Assembly (NCBI GenBank): GCA_051414805.1
Contig: CP166702.1
Coordinates: forward strand, 3,844,001 to 3,908,000
Direction of reading: 5' to 3'
DNA length: 64,000 bases
Origin: Xenophilus sp003671765
GTDB lineage: Bacteria > Pseudomonadota > Gammaproteobacteria > Burkholderiales > Burkholderiaceae_C
This document shows, one piece after another, positions 44,971-54,402 of the stretch; within the stretch, counting starts at the first letter, position 1; every line of letters starts with the position of its first letter. The notes below the pieces were generated by a model that made no database searches, was not told the DNA's origin, and saw nothing but the letters and a program-made list of their open reading frames with translations. A program made the position numbers and the translations under genes.

Positions 44971-45951
44971 ATGCGCCAACGCCGCCTCTTTCTTTCCGCC
45001 CTGCTCTCGTTCACCGGCCTGCTGGCCGCCACGGCGACGCAGGCGCAGCCCCATCCCTTTCCCAACGGCCCCGTGCGGCTGGTCGTGCTCAACGTGGCGG
45101 GCAGTCCGCCCGACCTGCTGGCCCGGCGCCTGGGTGCGAAGCTGGCGGCGGAATGGAAGTCACCCGTGGTGGTCGAGAACAAGCCCGGCGCGGGCGGCGC
45201 CATCGCGGCGGACACCGTGGCCAAGGCCGCACCGGACGGCCGGACCCTGCTGATCGGCGCCGACGGGCCGATCACCATCCTGCCCGCCCTGGGCGCCACG
45301 CTGCCCTACGACGCGCAACGCGACCTGGCACCGGTCGCCGCGCTCGGCGAGACGGAGTTCGTGCTGGTGACGCATCCCGGCACCGGCTGGCGCACGCTGG
45401 GCGACTTCGTGCGCACGGCCAAGGCGCGCCCGGGGCAGTTGAATTACGCGTCCGGCGGCAACGGCAGCCCGCAGCAGCTGGCGGCCGAACTGCTCAAGCA
45501 GCGCGCGGGCATCTACGTGACGCACATCCCCTACCGCGCCGCGCCCGCCGGCCTGCAGGACGTGCTGGCCGGCCGCATCGACGCCATGTTCATCGCCGTC
45601 GGTGCCGCACTGCCGCAGATCCAGGCCGGTCGCCTGGTGGCGCTGGCCAGCGGCGGCGCGCGCCGCCACCCGCTGCTGCCGAACACGCCGGCGCTGGCGG
45701 AAAGCTACCCGGACCTGCGAGCCGGCACCTGGTTCGGGCTGTTCGCGCCCGCCGCCACGCCACCCGCCACGCTGCGCCTCATCGAGGCAGCCAGCACCCG
45801 GGCCCTGGCCGACCCGGCCCTGCGCGCGGAGTTCGGCGCGCAGGGCGTCGACATCACCGGCGAGCCCGGCGCGGCGCTCCATGCGCGGGTGCAATCCGAA
45901 TCGGCGCGCTTCGCCGCGCTGGCCAAGGCCACGGGTATCCGGCCCGACTGA
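44971..45951 (+). CDS. Bug/TctC family periplasmic binding protein
   Basis: A 326-residue Bug protein with a 25-residue signal peptide (TQAQP). FPNGPVRLVVLNVAGSPPDLLARRL is a variant of the usual ligand loop, which normally reads PFAAGG; here VLNVAGSP replaces it, so the ligand may differ. NKPGAGGAIAADTVAKAAPDG follows the family pattern. It is a lone gene, convergent with the acyl-CoA ligase gene 33 bp away, with no permease near. Confidence 0.9.
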   Translation: MRQRRLFLSALLSFTGLLAATATQAQPHPFPNGPVRLVVLNVAGSPPDLLARRLGAKLAAEWKSPVVVENKPGAGGAIAADTVAKAAPDGRTLLIGADGPITILPALGATLPYDAQRDLAPVAALGETEFVLVTHPGTGWRTLGDFVRTAKARPGQLNYASGGNGSPQQLAAELLKQRAGIYVTHIPYRAAPAGLQDVLAGRIDAMFIAVGAALPQIQAGRLVALASGGARRHPLLPNTPALAESYPDLRAGTWFGLFAPAATPPATLRLIEAASTRALADPALRAEFGAQGVDITGEPGAALHARVQSESARFAALAKATGIRPD

Positions 45952-45984
45952 CCCAGCTACCTGCCGCCCCAGCTCGAGGACGGA

Positions 45985-47697
45985 TCAACCGGCCTTGGGC
46001 GCGTCCTCCGCCTCCTGCAGCAGCCGCCACATCACCTTGCCGCTCCCGCTCTTGGGCAGCGCATCGAGGAATTGCACCTGCCGCGGCACCTTGTAGGCCG
46101 CCATGTTCTCGCGGCACCAGGCGATGATGTCCTCGGCCTTCGTGTCCTTGTGCGTGGGGCGCAGAACGACCATGGCCTTGACCGATTCGCCGCGGTAGGC
46201 GTCCCTGGTCGAGATGACGCACGCCTCCTGGATGGCCGGGTGCTTGAACATCAGCAGCTCGACCTCCGCCGGCCAGACCTTGAAGCCGCTGGCGTTGATC
46301 ATGCGCTTGAGGCGGTCGGTGATGAAGAAGTAGCCCTCCTCGTCCATGCGGCCCATGTCGCCCGAGCGGAAGAAGCGCTTGCCCTCGAACTCGACGAAGG
46401 CGGCCGCGGTGGCGTCGGGCCGCTTCCAGTAGCCCTGGAAGACCTGCGGGCCGTGGATGATGATCTCGCCCGATTCGCCCACGGGCAGTTCCTGCAGGGT
46501 CTCGGGGTCGACCACGCGCGCGTCGACGCCCTCGAAGGGCATGCCCAGGCACTGCTGCTTGGCATGGTCGGGCGGGTTGGCGTGCGAGGGCGCGGCGGTC
46601 TCGGTCAGGCCATAGCCTTCCTGGTAGCTCAAACCGAACTCTTCGAGCAGGCGCTGGGCGACGGCCTGCGGCATGGCCGCCCCGCCACCGCCGATGTAGA
46701 TGAGGCTGGACAGGTCGTAGTTCTTGAAGTTCGGGCTGGCCATGAGGTCGATGACCATCGTGGGGATGTTGGTCCAGCTCGTGACCTTCCACTTCGAGAT
46801 CAGGTGCCCGGCCACGTCACGGTCCCAGCGCGGCATGATGACCAGGCTGGCCGAACTCAGGATGGCCGTGTGCATCATGCTCACGATGCCGGTGATGTGG
46901 AACATCGGCACCACGGCCAGCACCACAGTCTCGGCCGAGGCGCAGCCCCACATCTTGCCGGAGATGGCGTTGTGCATGGGGCTCGAGTGGTGGTGGATGC
47001 AGCCCTTGGGCAGGCCGGTGGTACCGCTGGTGTAGGGCAGCAGTGCCATGTCGTCGCGGCCCACCACGTGCTCGGGCGGCGGCTCGCCGGCGGCCAGCAC
47101 CTCGGTCCAGGCGTGGACCTCGCCGCCGTCGAGCGACGGCAGCGGGTGTCGCGTGAGCAGCCAGTCGCGCCAGGCGTTCGCCATCGCGGGCGAGTCGGCG
47201 GCGGCCGTGTCGAAGGCATCGGTGAACTGCGTGACGACCAGGTGCTTCAGGCCCTCACCCGCGGGCAGCGCGTTGCTGGCCTTGGCCAGTTCCGGTGCCA
47301 GGTCGCCGGTGGTGATGGCGACCTTGGCGTCGGGGTCGGTGATGTAGTGCTTGAGCTCCTCGGCCTTGTTCATCGGGTTGACGGGCACCACGACGGCGTT
47401 GGCGCGCAGGATGGCGAAATGCGCGATCACCAGCTGCGGCGTGTTCTGCATGTCGAGCACCACGCGGTCGCCACGCTGCACGCCCATCGCATGCAGGGCG
47501 CCGGCCAGCGCATCGACCTGCGCCGCCAGCTCGCGGTACGTCGTCACGCGGTCGAAGAACACCAGCGCCGGCTTGTCGGGGTAGCGCTCGGCCGAGGTCT
47601 TGAGGTTGTGCCACAGCGAGGTGGCGGGCAGCAGGATGTCGTGCGGGATGCGCTTGGGCCAGAACTTGAAATGCGGGCGATCGGCGGGTGTGGGCAT
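45985..47697 (-). CDS. Long-chain fatty-acid-CoA ligase (FadD-like acyl-AMP ligase)
   Basis: A 570-residue ANL-superfamily ligase that activates a carboxylic acid through an acyl-AMP to the CoA ester. The P-loop-like YTSGTTGLPKG (about 220), GYGLTETAA, the hinge block GYFFITDRLKRMINASGFKVWP and the C-terminal catalytic Lys in LPKSGSGKVMWR are all present. GGAG lies 9 bases before the ATG at 47697. It follows the nitronate monooxygenase-like gene after 114 bp on the same strand. Chain length of the substrate is unknown. Confidence 0.92.
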   Translation of the reverse strand: MPTPADRPHFKFWPKRIPHDILLPATSLWHNLKTSAERYPDKPALVFFDRVTTYRELAAQVDALAGALHAMGVQRGDRVVLDMQNTPQLVIAHFAILRANAVVVPVNPMNKAEELKHYITDPDAKVAITTGDLAPELAKASNALPAGEGLKHLVVTQFTDAFDTAAADSPAMANAWRDWLLTRHPLPSLDGGEVHAWTEVLAAGEPPPEHVVGRDDMALLPYTSGTTGLPKGCIHHHSSPMHNAISGKMWGCASAETVVLAVVPMFHITGIVSMMHTAILSSASLVIMPRWDRDVAGHLISKWKVTSWTNIPTMVIDLMASPNFKNYDLSSLIYIGGGGAAMPQAVAQRLLEEFGLSYQEGYGLTETAAPSHANPPDHAKQQCLGMPFEGVDARVVDPETLQELPVGESGEIIIHGPQVFQGYWKRPDATAAAFVEFEGKRFFRSGDMGRMDEEGYFFITDRLKRMINASGFKVWPAEVELLMFKHPAIQEACVISTRDAYRGESVKAMVVLRPTHKDTKAEDIIAWCRENMAAYKVPRQVQFLDALPKSGSGKVMWRLLQEAEDAPKAG

Positions 47698-47811
47698 GCA
47701 GGCTGTCTCCGGAAAGACAGCAAGGGTACGACGCGAGGCCGCAGCGCCGAATGGGGGAAGCCCCGCAGGCGTCACGTGCGCGACGGCGCGGCCACCCCGC
47801 CCGCGCGGCGT

Positions 47812-48786
47812 TCAGCCCGCCATGCCGGCCAGGCGCTGGCGAATCAGCTGGTCGGCCTCGCCCATGATGCGGTCGATCAGTTCCTGGCAGCTCGGCACGT
47901 CGTGGATTAGGCCCGCCACCATGCCGCAGCTCCAGGCACCCGCGTCCATGTCGCCGTTCTGCATGATGCGCGGGTAGACGCCCGCCACCTCGTCGATGAT
48001 GTCCTCGAACCTGAGGTTCGCGCCGAGCGACTTCTCCTTTTCGAGCAGGCGCTCGACGGCGGCGTTGTTCAGCACGCGCTCGGTGTTGCGCAGCGAGCGC
48101 ATCACCAGGCGGGTGTCGAGCTCGCTGGCGGCCACGATGGCCTGCTTGACCTTCTCGTGCACCGGCGCCTCCTTCGTCGCGATGAAGCGCGTGCCCATGT
48201 TCATGCCCTCGGCGCCCAGTGCCAGCGCGGCCACCAGGCTGCGCCCGTCGGCCATGCCGCCCGAGGCGACGAAGGGGATCTTCAACTCCTCGGCCGCGCG
48301 CGGCAGCAGGATGAAGTTGGGCACGTCGTCCTCGCCCGGGTGGCCGCCGCACTCGAAGCCGTCGACGCTCACGGCGTCGCAGCCGATCGCTTCGGCCTTG
48401 AGCGCATGGCGCACCGAGGTGCACTTGTGGATGACCTTGATGCCGTGCTCCTTGAGCAGCGGCATCCACTTCTGCGGGTTGTTGCCGGCCGTCTCCACCG
48501 CCTTCACGCCGCCTTCGATGATGGCCTTGATGTAGCCCGGGTAGTCGGGCGAGCTCACCGTCGGCAGGAAGGTGAGGTTGACGCCGAAGGGCTTGTCGGT
48601 CATCTCGCGGCAGCGCGCGATCTCGCGGGCCAGCAGCTCGGGCGTCTTTTGCGTCAGGCCGGTGATGATGCCCAGGCCGCCCGCATTGGACACGGCCGCC
48701 GCCAGCTCGGCCAGGCCGACGTAGTGCATGCCGCCCTGGATGATCGGGTGCTGGATGCCGAAGAGTTCGGTGATGCGGGTCTTCAA
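47812..48786 (-). CDS. Nitronate monooxygenase family FMN protein
   Basis: A 324-residue TIM-barrel flavoprotein of the 2-nitropropane dioxygenase/nitronate monooxygenase group. PIIQGGMHYVG, SNAGGLGIITG and the FMN-phosphate block ASGGMADGRSLVAALALGAEGMNMGTRF are clear. The start is a TTG at 48786 with GGAGG 6 bases upstream; it gives the family start KTRITELFGIQHP. Its neighbour is an acyl-CoA ligase, and members of this family near such ligases are sometimes enoyl reductases, so the assignment to nitronate is not certain. Confidence 0.88.
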   Translation of the reverse strand: MKTRITELFGIQHPIIQGGMHYVGLAELAAAVSNAGGLGIITGLTQKTPELLAREIARCREMTDKPFGVNLTFLPTVSSPDYPGYIKAIIEGGVKAVETAGNNPQKWMPLLKEHGIKVIHKCTSVRHALKAEAIGCDAVSVDGFECGGHPGEDDVPNFILLPRAAEELKIPFVASGGMADGRSLVAALALGAEGMNMGTRFIATKEAPVHEKVKQAIVAASELDTRLVMRSLRNTERVLNNAAVERLLEKEKSLGANLRFEDIIDEVAGVYPRIMQNGDMDAGAWSCGMVAGLIHDVPSCQELIDRIMGEADQLIRQRLAGMAG

Positions 48787-49000
48787 GGGATGCCTCCGGA
48801 AGTGATGGTGTGGCGGCCCTGGCGGCCGCGCGTGGATCGGGAACCACCCGGGATCATCGCCAAGCCGGCGGGCCCCGCCTGCCACGCGCGCGACATCGCG
48901 GGACCTCGCGCGTGGCGGCCCGCCGCTCCCCGTTCTGGCGCCCGCGAGGCGCGCCGCGCCCGCCCGTGGTGCCGCGCACGCCGCCGTGGTGCGCAAATCT

Positions 49001-49035
49001 TGCATACCAGTTGGCACGGATGCTGCTGGTATGCA
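49001..49035. promoter_or_regulatory. Perfect inverted-repeat operator TGCATACCAG-N15-CTGGTATGCA
   Basis: A perfect 10-bp inverted repeat with a 15-bp spacer ends 3 bp before the GntR ATG. The half site TGGTAT resembles FadR-subfamily GntR sites. It should overlap the ribosome site, which fits autorepression of the GntR-ABC operon. Confidence 0.7.
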
Positions 49036-49038
49036 GCC

Positions 49039-49845
49039 ATGGCGATCTCCGCATCGGACATCAGCGCCCGCATCGTCGCGGCCGTGATGGCCCAGAAACT
49101 GGCACCCGGCTCGCGCCTGGGCGAGCAGCAGCTCGCGCTGCTCTTCGACTGCAGCCGCACCATCGTGCGGGAGGCGCTCACGCGGCTGGCCGCGCGCGGC
49201 ATCGTGACGGTGAGCGCGCGCCGCGGCTGGTACCTGATCGAGCCCTCCCAGGACGAGGCGCGCGAGGCCTTCGAGGCGCGCCGCGTGATCGAGGTCGGCC
49301 TCATCCGCAGCGCGGGACGCGTCGACAAGGCCGCGCTGCGCAAGCTCAAGACGCACCTGCAGCAGGAGAAGGCCGCCCTCAAGCAGGACGACGTGGGCAC
49401 GCGCAGCTACCTCTTGGGCGACTTCCACGTGTGCCTGGCCGAATGCCTGGGCAATTCGCTGCTGGCCGACACGCTGCGCGACTTCACGGCGCGCACCACG
49501 CTCATCGCCATGCTCTACCAGTCCTCGCATGACGCCGTGCAGTCCTGCGAGGACCACGTGCGCATCGTGCAGGCGCTCGAGCGCGGCGACACCGCGACCG
49601 CCGAGACGCTGATGGCCGAACACATCGGCACCGTGCAGTCGGCCCTGCGCGTCACGGCCGACCCCGACCCGCTGGCCCACCTGCGCGACGCGCTGGCGCC
49701 GCTGGACAAGCCGGCCGGCGCGTCCGTCGCCAAGGCACGGGATTTGCGTTCCGCCCGTTCACCCGCCACGCGCGGCCGCAAGGCTGCCGGTGCACCACCG
49801 TCGCCCGACGACGATTCATCGACCTACCTCGGAGCCCTGCTATGA
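49039..49845 (+). CDS. GntR family regulator (FadR/FCD subfamily) of an amino-acid ABC operon
   Basis: A 268-residue GntR regulator. The winged helix is about 5-72 (LGEQQLALLFDCSRTIVREALTRLAARGIV in pieces), and the FCD ligand domain is about 85-215 with the metal-type His residues (DFHVCLAE, EDHVRIVQAL). The last 45 residues are basic and disordered. The ATG at 49039 directly follows the inverted-repeat operator. Its stop overlaps the binding-protein ATG by 4 bp, so the regulator is co-translated with the transporter it probably controls. Confidence 0.9.
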   Translation: MAISASDISARIVAAVMAQKLAPGSRLGEQQLALLFDCSRTIVREALTRLAARGIVTVSARRGWYLIEPSQDEAREAFEARRVIEVGLIRSAGRVDKAALRKLKTHLQQEKAALKQDDVGTRSYLLGDFHVCLAECLGNSLLADTLRDFTARTTLIAMLYQSSHDAVQSCEDHVRIVQALERGDTATAETLMAEHIGTVQSALRVTADPDPLAHLRDALAPLDKPAGASVAKARDLRSARSPATRGRKAAGAPPSPDDDSSTYLGALL

Positions 49846-50639
49846 CGCTGATTTCCAAACGCCTCTTCACCACCGGCCTGCTCGCCGCCGCCGCCCTGGC
49901 CGCCGCCGGCGCCGCCCAGGCGCAGAGCGCGCTCGACAACATCATGAAGTCGAAGACGCTGAAGGTCGCCGTGCCCACCGACTACCCGCCCTACGGCTTC
50001 GTCGGCACCGACATGGCGCCGCAAGGCCTGGACATCGACATGGCCAAGCTGATCGCCGCAAAGATGGGCGTCAAGCTCGAGCTGGTGCCCGTGACCAGCG
50101 CCAACCGCATTCCCTATCTGCAGACCAAGAAGGCCGACCTGGTCATCTCCACCCTGGGCAAGAACGCCGAGCGCGAGAAGGTGATCGACTTCTCGTCCGC
50201 CTACGCGCCCTTCTTCCAGGGCGTGTTCGCGGCCAAGTCGCTCAAGCTCACCGACTTCAAGGACATGGCCGGCAAGACCGTGGCCGTGACCCGCGGCGCG
50301 ATGGAAGACCAGGAACTGAACAAGGTGGCGCCGCCCAACGTCGACTACCGCCGCTTCGAGGACAACAACGCCACCGTGGCCGCCTTCGTCGCCGGCCAGA
50401 CGCAGACCATTGCCATGAGCGGCGCGGTCGCGGCCGAGATGATCCGCAAGAACCCGAAGATCAACGCCGAATACAAGCTGCTGCTCAAGGACAGCCCCTG
50501 CTTCGTGGGCATCGCCAAGGGCGAGGACGCGCTCAAGGCCAAGGTCAACGAGATCATCGCGGCTGCCAAGAAGGACGGCACGCTGGACAAGATGTCCAAG
50601 CAGTGGCTGGGCAAGGGCATCGGCGACCTTCCGGTGTAA
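49842..50639 (+). CDS. Amino-acid ABC transporter substrate-binding protein
   Basis: A 265-residue SBP_bac_3 protein with a signal peptide (to about AQAQ28). LKVAVPTDYPPYGF and GLDIDMAKLIA are the family start blocks for polar amino acid binders, and DLVISTLGKNAEREKVIDFS the lobe crossover. The ATG overlaps the GntR stop by 4 bp. It leads the transporter genes, with a 166-bp hairpin-bearing spacer before the permeases. Confidence 0.93.
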   Translation: MTLISKRLFTTGLLAAAALAAAGAAQAQSALDNIMKSKTLKVAVPTDYPPYGFVGTDMAPQGLDIDMAKLIAAKMGVKLELVPVTSANRIPYLQTKKADLVISTLGKNAEREKVIDFSSAYAPFFQGVFAAKSLKLTDFKDMAGKTVAVTRGAMEDQELNKVAPPNVDYRRFEDNNATVAAFVAGQTQTIAMSGAVAAEMIRKNPKINAEYKLLLKDSPCFVGIAKGEDALKAKVNEIIAAAKKDGTLDKMSKQWLGKGIGDLPV

Positions 50640-50685
50640 GGCTCACCCCCGTTTGGACGGCCTCACTGCGTGTGGCCGTCCCATA

Positions 50686-50736
50686 CCCCCTCAAGGGGGC
50701 GCACCCAGCGGCCCGGCAAAGCCGGTTCCGCGGGTG
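50686..50736. repeat. Intergenic hairpin pair inside the ABC operon
   Basis: CCCCC-TCAA-GGGGG (50686-50699) is followed by a longer inverted repeat CACCC...GGGTG (50702-50736) around CCGGCAAAGCCGG. Located between the binding-protein and permease genes, such hairpins can stabilise the upstream mRNA and lower expression of what follows. Confidence 0.55.
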
Positions 50737-50805
50737 CTCCCGAACAGGCCTCGCTTCGCTTGCCCTTGAACGGCACCTGCACTCTGCCTCTCACACGCCA
50801 CTTCC

Positions 50806-51459
50806 ATGACCTTCGATTTCTGGGCCATCCTCGTCGACTGGCGGCTGCTCGCCAAGGGCGTGGCATGGACGCTCGGCCTCACGGCCATCGCCACCGTGAT
50901 CGGCATGGTCGTCGGCGTGGCCTGCGCCTGGGCCCGGGCCTACGGCGCGCCGTGGCTGCGCTGGATGGTGGGCACGTACGTGGAGCTGATCCGCAACACG
51001 CCCTTCATCGTGCAGCTGTTCTTCATCTTCTTCGGGCTGCCGGCCTCGGGCATCAAGCTCACGCCCGAGGTGGCCTCGATCATCGCGATGGTGCTGAACC
51101 TCGGAGCCTACGCCACCGAGATCATCCGCGCCGGCATCGAGGCCACGCCCAAGGGGCAGATCGAGGCCGCCGTGAGCCTCGCGCTCACCCGGGCGCAGGT
51201 CTTCCTGCGCGTGGTGCTGCCGCCAGCCATGAAGAAGGTCTGGCCCGCGATGGTGAGCCAGATCATCATCGTGATGCTGGGCTCCGCGGTGTGCGGCCAG
51301 ATCTCGGTCGAGGAACTGAGCTATGCCGCCAACCTCATCCAGAGCCGCAACTTCCGCGCCTTCGAGGCCTTCATCGTCGCCACGCTGATCTACCTGGCGC
51401 TGTCGGTTCTCGCGCGCCGCTTCTTCAACTGGGCCGGGCCCAAGTACTTTGGACGTTGA
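50806..51459 (+). CDS. Amino-acid ABC transporter permease (HisM/GlnP type), first subunit
   Basis: A 217-residue inner-membrane permease with about five helices. GTYVELIRNTPFIVQLFF and the EAA loop IEATPKGQIEAAVSLALTRAQVFLRVVLP are the marks of polar amino acid permeases. The start of the second permease is 2 bp beyond its stop. Confidence 0.92.
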   Translation: MTFDFWAILVDWRLLAKGVAWTLGLTAIATVIGMVVGVACAWARAYGAPWLRWMVGTYVELIRNTPFIVQLFFIFFGLPASGIKLTPEVASIIAMVLNLGAYATEIIRAGIEATPKGQIEAAVSLALTRAQVFLRVVLPPAMKKVWPAMVSQIIIVMLGSAVCGQISVEELSYAANLIQSRNFRAFEAFIVATLIYLALSVLARRFFNWAGPKYFGR

Positions 51460-51461
51460 AG

Positions 51462-52112
51462 ATGACTGAATTCACCCTCTGGGACATCCTGCGCAACCTG
51501 CTGCTGGCGCTGCGCTGGACAGTGGTGCTGTCGCTGATCGCCTTCGTCGGCGGCGGTATCGTGGGCGGGCTTCTGCTGGCGCTGCGGCTGCGCGCCGGGC
51601 CGCTGCTGCAGAAGCTCATCTCCGGCTACGTGCAGCTCTTCCAGGGCACGCCGCTGCTGATGCAGCTCTTCCTGGCCTACTTCGGCATCGCGCTCTTCGG
51701 CATCGACGTGTCGGCATGGACCGCCGCGTCCGTCGCGCTCACGCTCTACACCAGCGCCTTCCTCACCGAGATCTGGCGCGGCTGCGTGGCGTCCATCCCC
51801 AAGGGCCAATGGGAGGCCTCGGGCAGCCTGGCCCTGTCCTTCGGCGAACAGATGCGCCACGTGATCCTTCCGCAGGCAGTGAAGATCGCCATCGCACCCA
51901 CGGTGGGCTTCCTGGTGCAGGTCATCAAGGGCACGGCGCTGGCCTCGGTGATCGGCTTCGTCGAGCTCACCAAGGCCGGCAGCATGATTGCCAACGTCAC
52001 CTTCGCGCCCTTCACCGTGTTCAGCTGCGTCGCGCTGCTGTACTTCGCGCTGTGCTTCCCGGTGAGCCTGTACGCCAGGCACCTCGAACGCCGCACGCGC
52101 AGCACGCGTTGA
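51462..52112 (+). CDS. Amino-acid ABC transporter permease, second subunit
   Basis: A 216-residue permease paralogous to the preceding one: GYVQLFQGTPLLMQLF and the EAA loop ASIPKGQWEASGSLALSFGEQMRHVILP. The two should form the heterodimeric channel. Translation is probably coupled because the ATG is 2 bp after the previous stop and the ribosome site is weak. Confidence 0.92.
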   Translation: MTEFTLWDILRNLLLALRWTVVLSLIAFVGGGIVGGLLLALRLRAGPLLQKLISGYVQLFQGTPLLMQLFLAYFGIALFGIDVSAWTAASVALTLYTSAFLTEIWRGCVASIPKGQWEASGSLALSFGEQMRHVILPQAVKIAIAPTVGFLVQVIKGTALASVIGFVELTKAGSMIANVTFAPFTVFSCVALLYFALCFPVSLYARHLERRTRSTR

Positions 52113-52143
52113 GCCCCTCCCCTCCCCCTCTTCCCACACCGCC

Positions 52144-52929
<786 letters not shown>

Positions 52930-52961
52930 GCCGGCCGTCCCCCCCGCGGCCGCCACGAGAC

Positions 52962-53001
52962 AACGCCCGCCGGTGCATCGCACTGGCGGGCGTTGTTTGT
53001 T
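52962..53001 (+). terminator. Terminator hairpin after the ABC transporter operon
   Basis: AACGCCCGCCGGTG pairs with CACTGGCGGGCGTT (14 bp with one G-T pair, 5-base loop), followed by GTTTGTTG. The T-tract is weak, but the stem is strong and lies between convergent genes. Confidence 0.75.
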
Positions 53002-53022
53002 GCAGCGAAGCCGCTGTGGCGA

Positions 53023-54402
53023 CTACTTGGCGAGCGCGCCGGTCACCGGACTCAGGAGCCCGCCCAGCAAGCCGCCGCCCGTCCCGGCGCTGGCGGTCGT
53101 GGTGCCACCCGTGGTGCCGACCCCGGCACCCAGGCCCAGCCCGCCGGTGATGCCGCCGACGGTGGTGCCCACGCCGTTGACGACGTTGCCCACCACGCCG
53201 CCCACGCCCGCGCCGGCCCCGACGCCGGCGCCCGTGCCGGAAGGCGTGGCCGCCACGCCGGCGCCCAGCCCCAGGCCGGCCGTCACGCTTCCGACGGTGC
53301 TGCCCAGGCCGCTGACCGTGCTGCCGACCAGGCCCGCCCCGGCACCGGCGCCTGCACCGGCGGCAATGCCACCGCTGCCCGCGCTCACGCCGCCGCCGGC
53401 ACCGACGCCGAGGCCGGCCGTCAAGCCGCCGTTGCCTCCGGTGAGGCCGCCCGTCAGGCCGCCCAACAGGCTGCCCTGCTGACCGTCGGTGGCATGGACC
53501 ACGCCGCCGACCGACGCCACGGTGTTGCCCAGGCCGCTGGTGATGCCGTTGCTGCCGTCGCCCTTGATGCCCGTGCCGAGCTGGTTCGTGAGGTTCGCGA
53601 CCGGCTCGCCGACACCCAGGCCGTCGCCCACGCGCTGCGTCAGCGTGCCGACGTTACGGTCGATGGGCACGATCACGTTGTTGAGCTGGCCCGTCACCTG
53701 GCGCACGCTGCCGTTGTCGGTCACGTTGGCCAGTTGGCCCGAGAGACCGCTCACGCCGTCGCCCACCTTGTCCACCAACCCACCGGCCGCGCCCGTCACG
53801 GGCCGCAGCGGCGTGTTGCTTCCGACGGCGGTGACCAGTTCGCCGGTGCTCGACACCGTCTTGCCCGCGTTGTCGACCACCGGCGGCAGGCCGCCCAGCG
53901 TCCCGCCGACCGCGTCGTCGCTCTTGCCCAGCTGGCCCAGCCCGTTGCTCACGGCCGTGCCGGTGCTGCCGACGGTATTGCCGGCGTTGGTGAGCACGCC
54001 GCTGGCGGGGGTGCCCGTGCCCAGGCCCCCCACCGTCGTGCCGACGCCGGTCACCGTCTGGCCGACGCCGTTGATGATGTTGCCGGTGGCCGATGCGTTG
54101 CGGGTACCACCGCCGTCGCCGCCGCCCGGGTTGCCACCCCCCGGGTTGCCGCCGCCGGGGTTGCCGCCGCCTGGATTGCCGCCCACGTCGGTGCCGCCGC
54201 CCCCGCCCCCGCCCCCGCCGCCACTGCCGCCGCCCGTGCCGCCCCCGACGCCGCCGCCGACGTCACCGCCGCGTCCGCCGCCTCCGAGCCCGAAGCCCAC
54301 ATGGCCGCCGCCCGATGAGCACGCGCCAAGCGTGCCGAGCGCTGCCACCACCGCGGCAACGCCTGCGAGGCGCCGCCATTCCGAACCTTGTCTGACTGCC
54401 AT
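53023..54402 (-). CDS. Glycine-rich repetitive lipoprotein, paralogue of the one at 21546
   Basis: A 459-residue lipoprotein with lipobox LGAC and Cys28. A Gly-rich segment (about 32-100) ends in four GGGNP units; the core shares NGLGQLG, GGLVDKVGDGV and VRQVTG with the protein encoded at 21546, in the same order. The C-terminal part is Gly/Ala-rich (GLGAGVGTTG). GAGGAG lies 6 bases before the ATG. Unlike its paralogue it has no transporter gene beside it, so if it needs the TpsB protein it must use the one encoded at 23165. The decamer CAAATGTGAC occurs upstream of both genes. Confidence 0.8.
   Translation of the reverse strand: MAVRQGSEWRRLAGVAAVVAALGTLGACSSGGGHVGFGLGGGGRGGDVGGGVGGGTGGGSGGGGGGGGGGTDVGGNPGGGNPGGGNPGGGNPGGGDGGGTRNASATGNIINGVGQTVTGVGTTVGGLGTGTPASGVLTNAGNTVGSTGTAVSNGLGQLGKSDDAVGGTLGGLPPVVDNAGKTVSSTGELVTAVGSNTPLRPVTGAAGGLVDKVGDGVSGLSGQLANVTDNGSVRQVTGQLNNVIVPIDRNVGTLTQRVGDGLGVGEPVANLTNQLGTGIKGDGSNGITSGLGNTVASVGGVVHATDGQQGSLLGGLTGGLTGGNGGLTAGLGVGAGGGVSAGSGGIAAGAGAGAGAGLVGSTVSGLGSTVGSVTAGLGLGAGVAATPSGTGAGVGAGAGVGGVVGNVVNGVGTTVGGITGGLGLGAGVGTTGGTTTASAGTGGGLLGGLLSPVTGALAK
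54119..54178. repeat. Four 15-bp tandem repeats coding for GGGNP units
   Basis: Four near-identical 15-bp units (plus-strand consensus CCGCCGCCGGGGTTG) inside the lipoprotein gene; on the coding strand they give GGNPG pentapeptides. The number of copies is likely to vary by slippage. Confidence 0.8.

Noticed and set aside
46072..47910. 612-codon plus-strand frame opposite the acyl-CoA ligase
   Set aside because: Gly/His/Arg-rich shadow; the ligase on the minus strand has all ANL motifs.
54119..54178. CRISPR-like array
   Set aside because: The 15-bp units have no spacers and are in-frame coding repeats of a Gly-rich protein.
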